Below, one piece after another: positions 31,650 through 43,748 of a stretch of 64,000 nt of DNA. The notes below the pieces were generated by a model, which saw nothing but the letters and a program-made list of their open reading frames with translations, was not told where the DNA came from and searched no databases. Numbering within the stretch: the first letter of the stretch is position 1; each line of letters begins with the position of its first letter. The stretch spans positions 33,076,413 through 33,140,412 of the forward strand of contig CM064434.1 of assembly GCA_032690845.1 (NCBI GenBank), read 5' to 3'. The translations under genes were made by a program, and so were the position numbers. This stretch comes from Eleusine coracana subsp. coracana (taxonomy: Eukaryota; Streptophyta; Magnoliopsida; Poales; Poaceae).

Positions 31650-32370
31650 TTCCAATATTGGCCATCTAAAGACAATGTATATTCATCGGCTGCAAAGTTT
31701 TCTTTCCATTTCCAATTTTTGTACTAAGGGCGATATTTCATATCGGTCATGATGAAGTACTTGGGATCATGCGCCAACCCAAATGCTCGGATGATATTTC
31801 TTCAAATATTTTCCATTGATCGCTCTGCCAAACTCTTCTCCATCTAGCTCTTGTAGAAAATAAGCATTACCTGCCGCATATCAGCTCACTTTAAATGGCC
31901 CTTCTCACCTAGGTGATCATTTTCCAAATTTATTATCTCTAGAGCCGATGGGCAGAATTAACTTCCAGACCAAATCTCATTCTGAAAAATACATTGATAC
32001 CATCTTTTTATTGTAATACTTGGATACTCGATCTTTATTCTCTTGTATTCTTTTTAGGGCCTTCATCCGATGTTGTACTACATCTTCTAATTTATCAATC
32101 ATAACTTGTATGTAATCATCATCTGACAACTAATCTTTTAACTCTAACCTCCTTGACCCTAGGTTTGTTTCCCAAGGTAAAACTGCCTCATGCCCACACA
32201 CTAACTGATAAGGTGGTACCTTTATTGATCGATGACATGCCATCTCATACGCCCACAATGACTCAACCAATGTTATGTGCCACTTTTTTAGTTGCTCATC
32301 TATCTTCCTCTTAATCAACTTGATAAAACTCCTGTTAGATGCCTCTGCTTGACCATTGACTTGAGCATAG
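31650..32370 (-). pseudogene. Tat-type Ty3-gypsy integrase C-terminal part
   Basis: The minus strand encodes NGQAEASNRS, IKLIKRKIDEQLKKWH, SLWAYEMACHRSIKVPPYQL, GHEAVLPWE, then a helix with QVMIDKLEDVVQHRMKAL and NKDRVSKYYNKK, and a decayed GPF-type end (about 31880). It is the direct continuation of the integrase at 40801-41500. The two halves are separated by the copia element at 32371-40795. Frames are partly broken after 32130. Integrase would insert the cDNA. Confidence 0.8.
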
Positions 32371-34198
32371 TGAAGGAGCGAAAACGTGACCGGGGGGGGG
32401 GGGGAAGGGAGCCAATTAAAATTCTTCTTGAAAACCTGGCCTGTATCCCAAATACAATCCTAACCAACCTCTGAAAGAATCACCAAGGCCACACACACCA
32501 ACTTGTGATGTGCTAACCCTAGGAGTGACTCACACTAGTGGAAGAACTAGAGAGAAGCAAACAAGAACAACCAAGACTTGAAACTAGGAAAAAAAGCACA
32601 GAATATGCAACTCAGACTGACCATCAGCAGTGCCGCTCAGGAGCATCGGCAGTGTGAATCAAGAATTTTTTCCCACACCGGCAGTGTCGGTTTCAAGAAT
32701 CAGCAGTGTCAAATGACATCAGAAAGAAGACAAAATTCTTGGTAAGGACATCAGCAGTACCGATCCAGATTTTTATCCCCGCATCAGCAGTGCTAGTGGA
32801 AAGATCGGCAGTGCCGATCGACCCTCGATAGAACATGATTTGGCTCGAGATTGGGCAAAACCTTGACCAAAACCTAATCAAACAAACTCCAAACCTTGCA
32901 ATTTTTGGACCAGCCAACCTCAACACATCGTGACCCTAATCCTAGAAGATCCACTCAATTGGCTCAAGAAATTATCATGAATTTCAGAACTTGTGCCAAG
33001 AACACCAAAAAGGGGAAGCTTGAGAAATCCTTCAAAACGAAGGTGCTAGAGCCCTTGATTCGGTCAAGGACCCATATAAGATTGTTCTAGCTCATCATTG
33101 CACCAAGATCCCCCAAGAAATCTGCCCAAAAACTTGCTCAAAAGTGAGATAAAAAATTCCCACGAAAATAGCTCCAAATATAGGGAAAAAGAGAAATTCA
33201 GAATTTAGGGAGAGAGGAAGATCTTCACACGAAAATATATCTCATATCATTGAAACATGCTTACAAGATCCATGGATATAAGGCTATGAAGCTACCCTCT
33301 TCCTCCCACTATTTGGAAGAGCAAGAGATGTCCCTCACACACACTCTCCTCTCCTATATTACACGAAGACCTCTCCTAGCACTTTGATATGAGTTCCTAA
33401 CACAAGGCTAATGGGAAGAGGCACCTCTCCCACCAGCCACACCTCTCCTTATATAGGCCTAGGGGTTGTCCTAAAGACCATCCTACCCCTTAATTACAAT
33501 ACACGGCCACCAACCACCAGGGGCATAACCATCCATCTTTTTCCTTATCGCCCGAACGCCATCGAGCCCTTCACGACTTTGCTTAGCCTCGACACAAGCT
33601 CCGTGGTGCCACGTGCACCTCCAATCGTCGCCACCGGTTTTGAGGCCCAAACCGAGAAACCACATTGCACGCTACTGAAAGCGCGACTTCTCAATGTCGA
33701 TGCGTGTCACTATGTCCCGCGATTGTGGCCACCGGCAAGTCTCTCTCGGTCCCTGTCCATCGGGCCCCTGTGTCACTTGCACCGGCATCCCGCTCGCCAT
33801 GACTTGTTCAACACACCATCTTCATCACCTTCACGGTTTTGAGTCGCAACCGCGAAACCGTCTGTGCTTCTTGCCTCTTCACGTATACAGTGTGGATCAC
33901 CCTTGACTTCACCTGGCATCCCAATTGTCTAGACCCAAGTCCCCTACTTGTGCCCGATCCTCTCGCCGTTGACCACCAAGATGACTCCATTGACCTACAC
34001 ATCATGAGACATGCAGACACATTTCCCAACCCCTGCAACTTCTCCAACTCAATCACCAACTCCGGTTAGTCAAAACCATAATCATGCACAACTCATGCAA
34101 TCCCCAGATTCTAGCATTTCAACTCAAACACCAAATCATCCAATGTCAATTACTCATCACATATTGCAAACTATGGCACATATCCACATGGTTTCTCA
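32371..34198 (-). repeat. copia family 2 3' LTR
   Basis: The 1828-bp LTR pairs with 38955-40795 along its length. On the minus strand it runs from TGAGAAACC (34198) to CGCTCCTTCA (32371). It has a TATA box (TATATAA, plus 33449-33455), a dyad array (32622-32819) and a G13 run (32392-32404) 21 bp from the end. Confidence 0.92.
32622..32819 (-). repeat. array of 17-bp dyads, GATCGGCA-G-TGCCGATC type
   Basis: Dyads start at 32622, 32644, 32676, 32698, 32749, 32782 and 32803; the last is perfect. Steps are 22, 32, 22, 51, 33 and 21 bp. They lie about 630-830 bp downstream of the TATA box in the sense of transcription, so they would be in the transcript leader if the TATA box is used. Confidence 0.85.
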
Positions 34199-35538
34199 AT
34201 CTCCTCCCTGATGAGTACATTGACAACACCAAATGCACAAAGATTAGAGGTTGAAATGTGAAGCCAAATAAGCACATCCAAATAGCCAAACCCAAAGAAA
34301 AGGTGAAAACAAGCCATCTAGCAAAATAGGGATCACAGAGACCAAGAGTTGGCAAAGAAAGCGACTTGAGACGCAAAGAAAGTGAAAAGCACAAGAAAAC
34401 GCTCGAGATCATGATATGCTCCCCCTCAACTTGTGGTAGGTCTCATGTAATGCAAAATGGATCATTTTAAGTTTATTAGCATTATTTGTGCATTACCCAA
34501 TATTTTCTCCCCCTTTGGCAATGAACCTATCAAAGAGGCAAAAGAACAAGCAAACATGCAATGCATGAAAATGCAAACCTAAGGAGCTTCAACAATTATG
34601 TAAACAAGCATTTAACTTTGCTAATCATAAACATAGAGCCGTGAAGTGTAAAAGAAATAGATCCCAATCATAGAAAGATAAAAAATAGATAGCAACGCAT
34701 AAACACCAAGAGCTATACAAGCTAAGCAGAAAGATTGACTAGCTTAGATAGAATCAAATTTTCTTATCATGAGAAAAGCTACCACCACATGTGTAAGTAC
34801 TCCTATCCAAGGCAAAACAAGCATCGAGTGAATCATAAGAATCTAGCTAGTCTCAATCTCAACCAGGAACAAGCATTCACAGAAAATAAGCCCTACAAAT
34901 GCTCACATATGCAACAAAGACTCATATGAAAAAATAAAAGCATTATTCTTATGTTATCCTCATGTAGCTTCTAATCCATCCGGAGGGTCGCATGACTAGG
35001 TACGACAAACACCCTGAGGCTTCGAAGTACAATTTTCGGATTTAGCGTTTTTATGTTACTTCTAATCTATGCAGAGGGTCACACAACTGGGTATGGCAAA
35101 CACCTCGAGGCTTCAAAGCAGAATCAACTTATTTGCAAATTTAAAGTCATAAGGATGAGCATGCCTCTGTGGCAAAAGGAACAAATGTTCCCACAATGTT
35201 CCATCATGAGCTAAACATCTGCAAAGCGACATTTTGCAAACACAAGGTGCCATGGCCAAGATATCATCTAGACTAGCCTCAACACAAGTTTCAACAAGGA
35301 TAAAAGCAATTACACACATGGTGAGAAATTTTTAGGAGGATTAGTTCATAAGCTTCACAAAAAGCCAAGTTTATCTTTATGATTAGTAAGTTGCTCAAAT
35401 GAGTCTATAACAGGCCATCTTGAAAATCTAAGCATGAGAGATTACCATCACATCCACACAAACTTAGCTCAAGCTCAATCATAGCAAGGAGAAATGCAAG
35501 AAAGCATAAGAATCAAAGCTCATCTACCAATGCATATA
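34199..35538 (-). other. copia family 2 3' noncoding region
   Basis: No gene is seen. On the minus strand it holds purine boxes (for example at about 34500 and 34425) and ends in a GGGAGGAGAT tract directly before the 3' LTR, the probable polypurine tract. Two related blocks with TATGTTAYTTCTAATC words lie at about 34965 and 35055. Confidence 0.55.
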
Positions 35539-38340
35539 TTACATATGAGATGCAATGCGTAAAAGGTAAGATACATATATACAAGAGAACACCAACTCCC
35601 CCTCGAATAATGCCATAATGATGGCACACACCATGCTCCCCCCAAGAAAAGCAAATCGAGATGCATCTAGGGGCTTGATAAGGATATCAGCCGACTGGTG
35701 TGTTGTGTCAATGTATTTGAGCTCCATATCTCCCTTCTCAATATTGTCTCCGAGAAAGTGGAATTGCGCATTAATGTGTTTGACCTTACCATGTTGGATT
35801 GGGTTCTTGGCTAAGCATATGGCACTAGAGTTATCACACATGAGTGGAACACTCTTAAACGTTAACCCATACTCTCTCATGGTCGACACTATCCATAGGA
35901 TTATGAGTAGGAGCTAGCAGCAACAACATACTCAGCCTCTAATGTCGATTGGGCTACACTCGACTGCTTACAAGAAGACCAACAAATCAAAGAAGTACCC
36001 AAGAAATGGCAAGTACCAGAAGTGCTCTTCCTATACATTCTACACCCAGCAAAGTCCGCATCCGAATACCCAATGAGATCAAGAGATGAAGATGCAGAGT
36101 ACCAAAGACCGAACTCAAGGGTGAATTTGAGATACCTGGAGATGCGCTTGACAGCCTTCCGATGAGTCACCCTTGGGGAAGCCCGAAAGCGAGCACAAAG
36201 ACACATTGCAAAGTGTATGTCGGGCCTTGTCGCCGTCAGGTACAAGAGAGAGCCAATCCTGCTCCTGTACTCCCTTTGGTCCACTGCTTCATAGTCTTCA
36301 TCTGGGTCAAGTACCATTGTAGTCGATATTGGTATAGTCAATGGCTTCACATTGACTATGTCGCAACTTCTTCAGGAGATCCTTCGTGTACTTGACTTGG
36401 TGTATGAAAGTGCCTTGCTTGCACTGCTTGATTTGAAGTCCAAGAAAGGAGGTGAGCTTGCCCATCATTGACATCTAAAATTCACTTTCTATGGCTTCCT
36501 GAAATCTAGACACAAGAACAAGAGATGAAACACGAAAGATGATATCATCCATGTATATCTGAACCATTAGAAAGTCAACGTCTTGCTTGAGAGTGAACAA
36601 GGTTTTATCAACACACCCCATGACATACTCGCGCTCTAGCAAGAAGGTCTTAAGCCCAGCATACCAAGTCCTATGTGCTTGCTTTAGCCCGTACAAAGTC
36701 TTTTGAAGCTTGTACACTCAGTTTGGGTTTTTATGCTGCTCAAAGAATGGTGGTTGTCTCACATAAACCAATTCCTCTATGAAATCATTTGGGAAAGCAC
36801 TCTTGACATCTATTTGATAAAGTTCAATGCCATTAGAGGCAGCAAATGCAAGCAAGATTCTAATGGATTCTATGCGTGCAACAGGAGCAAAGGTTTCCCC
36901 ATATCTAAGCCTTCCACTTGACTGAAACCCTAGGAAACAAGCCTAGCTTTGTTTCTAACAACCTCACCATCTTCCCCATGCTTGTTTTTGAAAACCCACT
37001 TGGTTTCTATGACATTGACACCAACAAGAGGCTCTACTAGAGTCCATACTTTCTTTTTGTCAAAGTTTTCGAACTCCTCATGCATGGCATTAACCAAATG
37101 TTCATCAGATAGTTCGTGTCCAACATACGGGGTTCAAAGGTTACAACAAATAGAGAATTGGTAGAGCAAGCGAGATGTGCAGACCTTGACCTTGTTGTCC
37201 TCTCATGGAGATTATCGATTATCTATTGAGGTGGATGTTGACGTTGAATGTGGTGAGGAGCCTCTCTCACAGAGCGTACCTCCCCCTCAACCATAGCTGG
37301 AGCTGACTTGACAGCTACTGAAGTCGATGTAGAAGCTTCTGGACCCTCTGCTGGACTGGTGGTAGCAGCAGGAACAAGCTCAGATGAGAGATGAAGTGAA
37401 TCATCATCATCAAAGCCCTATAGGTCCTCTTCTACAAAGATGCTCTCCTCCATCTCCTTGTTACCTGCAGTCTCAACCATATTGCTTGTACAAGAGTTTG
37501 ATTCATCAAAGGTTACATCACAGGATTCTATGATGGTGTTAGTTTCCAAATTCAAAACTCTGTACGAATGAACATGAAGGGTGTAGCCAAGAAAGATGCC
37601 ATCGGAAGATTGTGACTCAAACTTATCAAGATTGCCACGCTTGAGAATAAAGCACTTGCAACCAAAGGCATAGAAATGAGAAATAGATGGCTTCCTCCCA
37701 AATCGTAGCTCATAGGAGGTCACATTAAGAATTGAGCACAAGAAAACCCAATTGGAAACATAGCAAGCAGTGCTAATGGCCTCAGCCCAGAATCGCCTCG
37801 GAGTCCTATGCTCATCGAGCATCGTCCGGACCATTTCCACCATGGTTCTGTTCTTTCTTTCGACCACACCATTCTACTGAGGAACATGAGGGGCTGAAAA
37901 CTGATGTTCAATACAATGCTCAAGACAAAAAGCATCAAAGGAGGAGTTCTTGAACTCGGTGCCATTATCACTATGTATTGCTTGTAATGCACTAGGGAGT
38001 TCCTTAAACAACCTCAAAGATAAGTTCCAAAAGTGACGAAACACTTCATCCTTGCTCTCAAGAAAGTAAACCCAAGAGTAGTGAGAGAATTAGTCAACAA
38101 TCACAAGAACATACCACTTCCCTCCCGCTGAACGCCGAGAAGGACCAACAGTGTCCATGTGAAGCAACTCTCCAGGGTGTTTAGTCAACACCAAATTGAT
38201 TGGTGGATGAGAAGCGGCAATCATTTTCCCATGATGACAAGGAGCACAAGCCAAATCCTTATCAAATTTGAGCTTAGGCAATCCTCGGATCAAACCTAGG
38301 CCACTTAAGCGACAAAGCAAGTCAAAGCTCATGTGACCTA
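35539..38340 (-). pseudogene. Ty1-copia pol (pre-integrase, integrase, RT, RNase H)
   Basis: The minus strand runs in copia order. A pre-integrase/zinc region (LPKLKFDKDLACAPCHHGK, about 38240) is followed by an integrase core with HMDTVGP (about 38150), HSDNGTEF (about 37970) and VERKNRT (about 37860), so the three acidic residues are visible. Next comes GIFLGYTLHVHSYRVLN. RT follows with IDVKSAF (about 36805), LYGLKQAHRTWY and an intact YMDD (about 36560). RNase H has GYSDADFAGC (about 36070), a STLEAEYV block and MCDNSSAICLAKNP (35830). Stops (for example after VIVD, before NGVVE, and after NPN) and frame changes break it. The catalytic boxes themselves are well kept, so inactivation looks relatively scattered. 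Confidence 0.85.
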
Positions 38341-38940
38341 GTCTCCTATGCCATTTCTAGAGCTCAAAAGAAGATTGAGCAAACAAGCACTTGTGAGAAC
38401 CAGGAAACTCAGCCTAAAAAACTTTCCCAATGCTAGAAATCCCACAAACCAAAGAGACATTCAAATCGAGAACATAAGAAGCATTTTTTCTTGAAGTGCA
38501 CTTCCAAACTGAGAGATGTAAGAATCTATCTATTGTGCAAAGGTTTGATACTGTCTATTGTAAGAATCCTTACACATAGACTTGACTTGATTGGTACCCT
38601 CATAGTACGTGTAGAATTTTGCCTAGATGGCATGGGCAGTGTCAAGATGAGAAACACGATCATGTTCACTCCTACCAAGAGCAGAGAGCAGAATATTGAC
38701 AACTTTTGAGTTATTTTCATACGTGGTTAACTCACCAGCAGCTGCAATGTTGAGGTCTTCTGGTATGGTATACTCCTACTCAACTATCTCCCAAATTGCA
38801 CATCCTTGGCTTAATAAGCCTTGGTTCTTGACTTCTAGTAGGGAAAGTCCTATGTATCAAATATCCAAAGCTTGACTACACGCTTCTCCATGTCGCCTTC
38901 GGATCACAAAGCCGGTGAAGGTCAACTAGTAATCAAACTG
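38341..38940 (-). pseudogene. copia gag remnant (UBN2-type) next to primer site
   Basis: Minus-strand pieces such as VVNILLSALGRSEHDRVSHL and KDSYNRQYQTFAQ resemble the UBN2 capsid region, and the first codons after the primer site resemble a copia gag start. The rest of gag and the protease are missing or unreadable. The segment is too short for a complete gag, so a deletion is inferred. Confidence 0.5.
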
Positions 38941-38952
38941 ACTGTGATACCA
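38941..38952 (-). other. primer-binding site of copia family 2
   Basis: The minus strand reads TGGTATCACAGT, close to the initiator tRNA-Met site. It lies two bases from the LTR end at 38955. Confidence 0.75.
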
Positions 38953-38954
38953 AT

Positions 38955-40795
38955 TGAAGGACCGAGAAGGCGACCAGCGGGGGGGGGGGGGGGGTGAATG
39001 TGAGCCAATTAAAATTCTTCTCAAGAACTTGACCTATATGCCAAATACAACCCTAACCAACCTCTGTAAGAATCACCAAGGCCACACACACCAACTTGTG
39101 ACGTGCTAACCCTAGGAGAGACTCACACCAGTGGAAGAACTAGAGAAAAGCAAACGAGAACAACCAAAAATTGAAACTAGGAAAGAAAAGAAAGAATTGG
39201 CAACTCAGACTGACCATCGACAGTGCTGGTCAGGAGCATTGGTAGTGTCGATCAAGAATTTTCTCCCACACCGGCAGTGCCGGTTTCAGGAATCGGCAGT
39301 GTCTAATGACATCAGAAAGAAGACAAAATTCTTGGTAAGGACATCGGTAGTGCCGATCCAGATTTTTATCCCCGTATCGGCAGTGCTGGTACAAAGATCG
39401 GCAGTGCCGATCGACCCCCGACATAACAGGATTTGGCTCAGGATTAGGCAAAAACTTGACCAAAACCTAATCAAACGAACTCCAAACCTTGTGGTTTTTG
39501 TACCAGCCAATCCTCAACACATCACAACCCTAATTATAGAAGATCAACTCAATTGGCTCAAGGAATCATCACAAATTTCAGATCTTGTGCCAAGAACACG
39601 AAAAAGGGGAAACTTGAGAAATCCTTCAAATCAAGGTGCTAGAGCTCTTGATTCAGTCAAGGACCCATATAGGATTGTTATAGCTCATCATTGCACCAAG
39701 ATCTTCCAAAAAATCCACCCAAAAACTAGCTTAAAAGTGAGATAAAAAATTCCCATGAAAATAGCTCCAAAAATAGAGAAAAAGAGAAGTTCAGGATTTA
39801 GGGAGAGAGGAAGATCTTGAGCACGAAAATATATCTCATATCATTGAAACATGCTTACAAGATCCATAGATACAAGGCAAGGAAACCACCCTCCTCCTCC
39901 CACTGTTTGGAAGAGCAAGAGATGTCTCTGATACACACTCTCCTCTCCTCTATTACATGAAGACCTCTCCTAGCACTTTGATATGAGTTCCTAACACAAG
40001 GCTAATGGGAAGAGGCACCTCTCCCACTGGCCACACCTCTCCTTATATAAGCCTAGGGGTTGTACTAAAGAACATCCTACCCCTTACCTACAATACACTG
40101 CCACCTATCACCAGGGGCATAACCATCCATCTTTTTCCTAGTCGCTCGAACGCCATCAAGCCGTTCATGACTTTGCTTTGCTTCGACACAAGGTCCACGA
40201 TGGTGCCACGTGCACCTCCAATCGCTGCCACTGGATTTGAGGCCCAAACCGGAAAACTGCCCTGCACGCTTCTAAAAGCGCAACTTCTCGATGTTGATGC
40301 GTGTCACCTTGTCCCGCGATCCCGACCACTGGCAAGTCTCTCCTGGTCCCTATCCATCAGACCCCTTTGTCACTTGCACCGGCATCCCGCTCGCCTTGAC
40401 TTGTTCAACACGCCATCTTCATCACCACCACGGTTTTGAGGCTCAACCGTGAAACCGTCCATGCTTCTTACCTCTCCACGTGTACGGTGTGGATCACCCT
40501 TGACTTCACCCGGCATCCCGATTGTCTGGCCCAAGTCCCCTACTTGTGCCCGATCCTCTTGCCGTTGACTGCCAAGTCGACTCCATTGACCTACACATCA
40601 TGAGACAAGCAAACTATATTTCCCAACTCCTGCAACTTCTCCAACTCAATCACCAACTTCGATTAATCAAAACCGTAATCATGCACAACTCATGCAATCC
40701 CTAGATTGCCGTGTTTTAACTCAAACACCAAATCATCCAATGTCAATTACTCATCACATATTGCAAACCATGACACATATCCACAAGGTTTCTCA
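38955..40795 (-). repeat. copia family 2 5' LTR
   Basis: The 1841-bp partner of 32371-34198, with a TATA box at plus 40043-40049 and a G16 run at 38979-38994. It bears the same dyad array as its partner, with identical steps. It adjoins the primer site on the inner side and Tat integrase sequence on the outer side. Confidence 0.92.
39215..39412 (-). repeat. array of 17-bp dyads in 5' LTR of family 2
   Basis: Dyads start at 39215, 39237, 39269, 39291, 39342, 39375 and 39396, with steps of 22, 32, 22, 51, 33 and 21 bp, identical to the other LTR. The dyad at 39396 is perfect. Confidence 0.85.
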
Positions 40796-40800
40796 CACAG

Positions 40801-42933
40801 TAAGGTGATGAATTTAGCAATTTAATCCCCACACTGTCGGCAAAGCTTTGAAACTCCTTCGAAGTAAAAACTGAACCTTGATTATTAGTAATATTCTATG
40901 GCACACCAAGCCTATAAATTATATGCTCTTTAACAAAATTGATCACATCATTGGTTGTCACATTCTTCATCAGCACTACTTCAACCCACTTGGTGAAATA
41001 GTCTGTTTCCACCAGAATATACTTATGACATTTACTTGAAGCTGGATAAATTTGGCCAATCATATCCATACCCCAACCACTAAACTACCATGGCTTAAAA
41101 ATAGGATTCATAACCGATGCCAGTGATCTTTGGACTGTTCCAAATTTCTGACAATCTTGACACCCCTTGTTATACTTGAAGCAATCCTCTAGCATGGTAG
41201 GCCAGTAATATCCTGTTCTTTTCAATAACCATCTCATCTTATGGGACGCCTAATGTGTGCCACAAGTACCTTCATGACCTTCGCACATAACCACTTTGGC
41301 TTCCTCTTGATTCAAACATCTCAACAACACACCATCAATCATCAAAATATAGATTTTCATCCAATAAAACGTACCTCATCACCTGATATCTGACCTTCTA
41401 AGGAGTACGTTGTGTCAGATCTCTAAGAGATTGAATAATCTTTGACCTCCAATCTTTTTCATTGACATCGGCTATCTCAACAATAATATCACTAGTATTC
41501 AACTGGTAGCCTAATGCCTTCTGAGCCAAATCATTTGCCTTTTATATTGTTCTCTTAGATCATGCTTGAAAATTACTGCTCTGAAACATTGCATTACCTT
41601 CTGACACTTGGCATAGAACAACCTCAAGATATCATCTTTACACTCAAAATCTCATGCCAACTATCGGAGCACCAACAATGAATCACCAACGACTTCAACG
41701 AAATCAGCTCTAGCTTCTTGCAAAATCTACAACCCTTCAAGAACAGCTTGATATTCTACCTGGTTGTTCGTCAAAGTCTCCACAACAAATGCAAACTCAA
41801 ACCTTGCGCCCGAGATGATATGACGACCAATTCAATACTACACCCATTCTTGCATATAGAACCATCGAAAAAAAATCCGCCGCATCGGTTCAACCACTTG
41901 TGCACATGGTCCACAATGTTCGACCACTAAATCGGTCAAAACTTGACCCTTAACCGCTTTGGCAGACTCCTAAGTTAGATCATACTCAATCAGGGCTAAC
42001 ATCCATTTTCCAATCCGGCCCTTCAAAATTGGAGCTGGTAACATATATTTGATAATATCGGCTTTGCACACCACCACACACTCGGCCGACAACAAATAAT
42101 GCCTCAACTTTACACATGAAAAATAGAGGCATGGGCATAAGTTTTCAACTTCGGATTACCTGGTTTCGGCATCAATCAATCATCAACTTAAATAGAACAT
42201 GACCCTTTCTTTTCTATCTTGCTCTTGAATTAAAGTGGATCCAATGGACTTATTATTTGCTACAAGATATAGCTTGAAGGGCAATCCTTCTCTTGGTGGC
42301 ACCAATTCTAGAGGCAAAATTAGATAGTTCTTGATATCGTCCAAGGCCTTCTGATGTTTAGGTTCCCATATAAACTTCTGATTAGCCTTTTGCTTCAATA
42401 ACGGAGTAAAAACATCAAATCTTCCTGACAAATTTGAGATGAACCGCCGTAGCAAATTAACCTTGCCGATCAGAGATTGCAGTTTAGTCTTCTTCACAGG
42501 AGGTATCGTTTACAGCATTGATGCTCTTTGGACCAATTTCAATTCCTCTTTCATGCACAATATAGCCTAGAAACTGGCAAGTCGAAGTACTGAAAGCACA
42601 CATTTTAGGATTCATCTTCAAACCATATTTCTAGGTTCATTCTAGTGCTTTTCGTAAATCATCTATATGATCTTCTATCACTTTGGACTTGACAACCACA
42701 TCATCAATATATATCTCTACTAACCTGCTGATCAAGTCATGACTTATATAATTCATGGCCCTCTGATACGTGGCTCCAGCATTCTTTAACCCAAACGTCA
42801 TAACGACCCACTCCTGAAAGTAGTCTTCACTATATCAGCTTCTGCCATAAAAATCTGATTATAGCCAGCATTACCATCCATGAAACTAGCAATTTTATGC
42901 CCAAATGCAGCATCAACCAGAAGATCTGCTACC
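40801..42933 (-). pseudogene. Tat-type Ty3-gypsy pol: RT, two RNase H domains, integrase core
   Basis: From 42933 downwards the minus strand encodes the second half of RT, with FMDGNAGYNQIFMAE (about 42880), FGLKNAGATYQRAMNY, an intact YIDD (42700-42711) and KYGLKMNP. A first RNase H follows (FKLYLVANNKSIGSTL, about 42270), then a connecting segment and a second RNase H-like domain (IFFDGSICKNGCS, about 41860; LTNNQVEYQAVLEGL). A zinc finger and integrase core come last (GMDMIGQIYP about 41070; YFTKWVEVV; SKEFQSF). The doubled RNase H is the mark of the Tat lineage. Many stops are present. The upstream end is cut by a copia LTR at 42934, and the integrase is cut at 40795. Confidence 0.85.
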
Positions 42934-43748
42934 TGTAAGGATCATGCCCATTGAGGTGACCCCAAGGTATGATGTTTTGGTGATGAATGACAAATATGAA
43001 ATGTCACTAATGTCTACACGAGTTGTTTGTGTTGGAAACTTCTTCTACTCTAAGATGATCGACAACAGTGGCCTTGGCGATTGATGACAATGACTGCAAG
43101 CATGGAGGCTTGTAAGCTATGGAGTCCAAGGGTTGATGGAGTTGGATCCAAGCTAAGGACAAGCTATGGAGCAAGTGCTGGGAACACTTGTCTCGTTGTT
43201 AGGGATTTGAGTCCATAGGAAAAACCGGACTATCAAGGGAGTCTAGGTCATTTCTCTTAGATCATGTCTAGTCAATGATACGCAAGGTTGCTTGGTGAAA
43301 TCACAGGAACTAGATGACAGTGGAGAAGTCAAGGAGTTATTCGAAGAAGCCGGGAAAGAAAGTAAAGTGAAGACGAGGAGTTTTAGCTTCTTGACGAAGT
43401 GACTGGACAGAGGGGTCAGAGGTGACTGGACTGTACGGTCACTAAGTGGTTTTGTCTAGAACTTACAGCGAGTAGCGAGGAATCTGTCTATGCCAGGATT
43501 TAGTGACCGGATGGTTCAGTCTACTGACCGGACGGTCCGGTCAGTACGAGTTGCACAGGACAGAGAGGAAGCTGAGTTCTGAAATGTTTCTGGACTGGAG
43601 AGAGAAATGGATTGGATGGTCCGGTTAGCTGACCGTATGATTCGATTAGCAGAGGAATCAACAGTGGGCAGAGCCGTTGGAGCTGGATTCTGGAGTGACC
43701 GAACGGTCAGGTCAGCCTGTGACTGGACAATCCAATCAGTAGGCCCAG
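42934..43748 (+). repeat. copia family 1 5' LTR, first part
   Basis: Starts TGTAAGGATCATGCCC at 42934 inside Tat RT sequence. It matches the LTR at 15341 and carries a full dyad array. It is interrupted after CCCAG (43744-43748) by a gypsy element and resumes at 58306. The joined length is close to 1.8 kb, as in the other family 1 LTRs. Confidence 0.92.
43401..43737 (+). promoter_or_regulatory. U3 array: four doublets of a 17-bp dyad
   Basis: Dyads start at 43401/43424, 43505/43526, 43610/43631 and 43697/43721. The pair spacings of 23, 21, 21 and 24 bp equal those at 12397-12733. The dyad at 43526-43542 is perfect (centre G). The gypsy element inserted 11 bp after the array, separating it from the TATA box now at 58350-58356. 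Confidence 0.87.

Larger units (their letters stand above)
32371..40795 (-). mobile_element. Ty1-copia element (family 2), two LTRs, gag largely lost
   Basis: A minus-strand element is bounded by LTRs at 32371-34198 and 38955-40795. It splits Tat integrase coding sequence that reads across the two flanks. The target duplication appears as CATAG (32366-32370) and CACAG (40796-40800), one mismatch. A primer site (38941-38952) and a polypurine-like GGGAGGAGAT (34199-34209, minus) sit where expected. Pol is recognisable, but gag is reduced to a remnant and pol has many stops. The element is only 8.4 kb with an internal part of about 4.75 kb. Confidence 0.9.

Noticed and set aside
32392..32404. 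G homopolymers as possible sequencing artefacts
   Set aside because: Exact lengths may be unreliable, but the runs recur at the same LTR position in several copies, so their presence is real.
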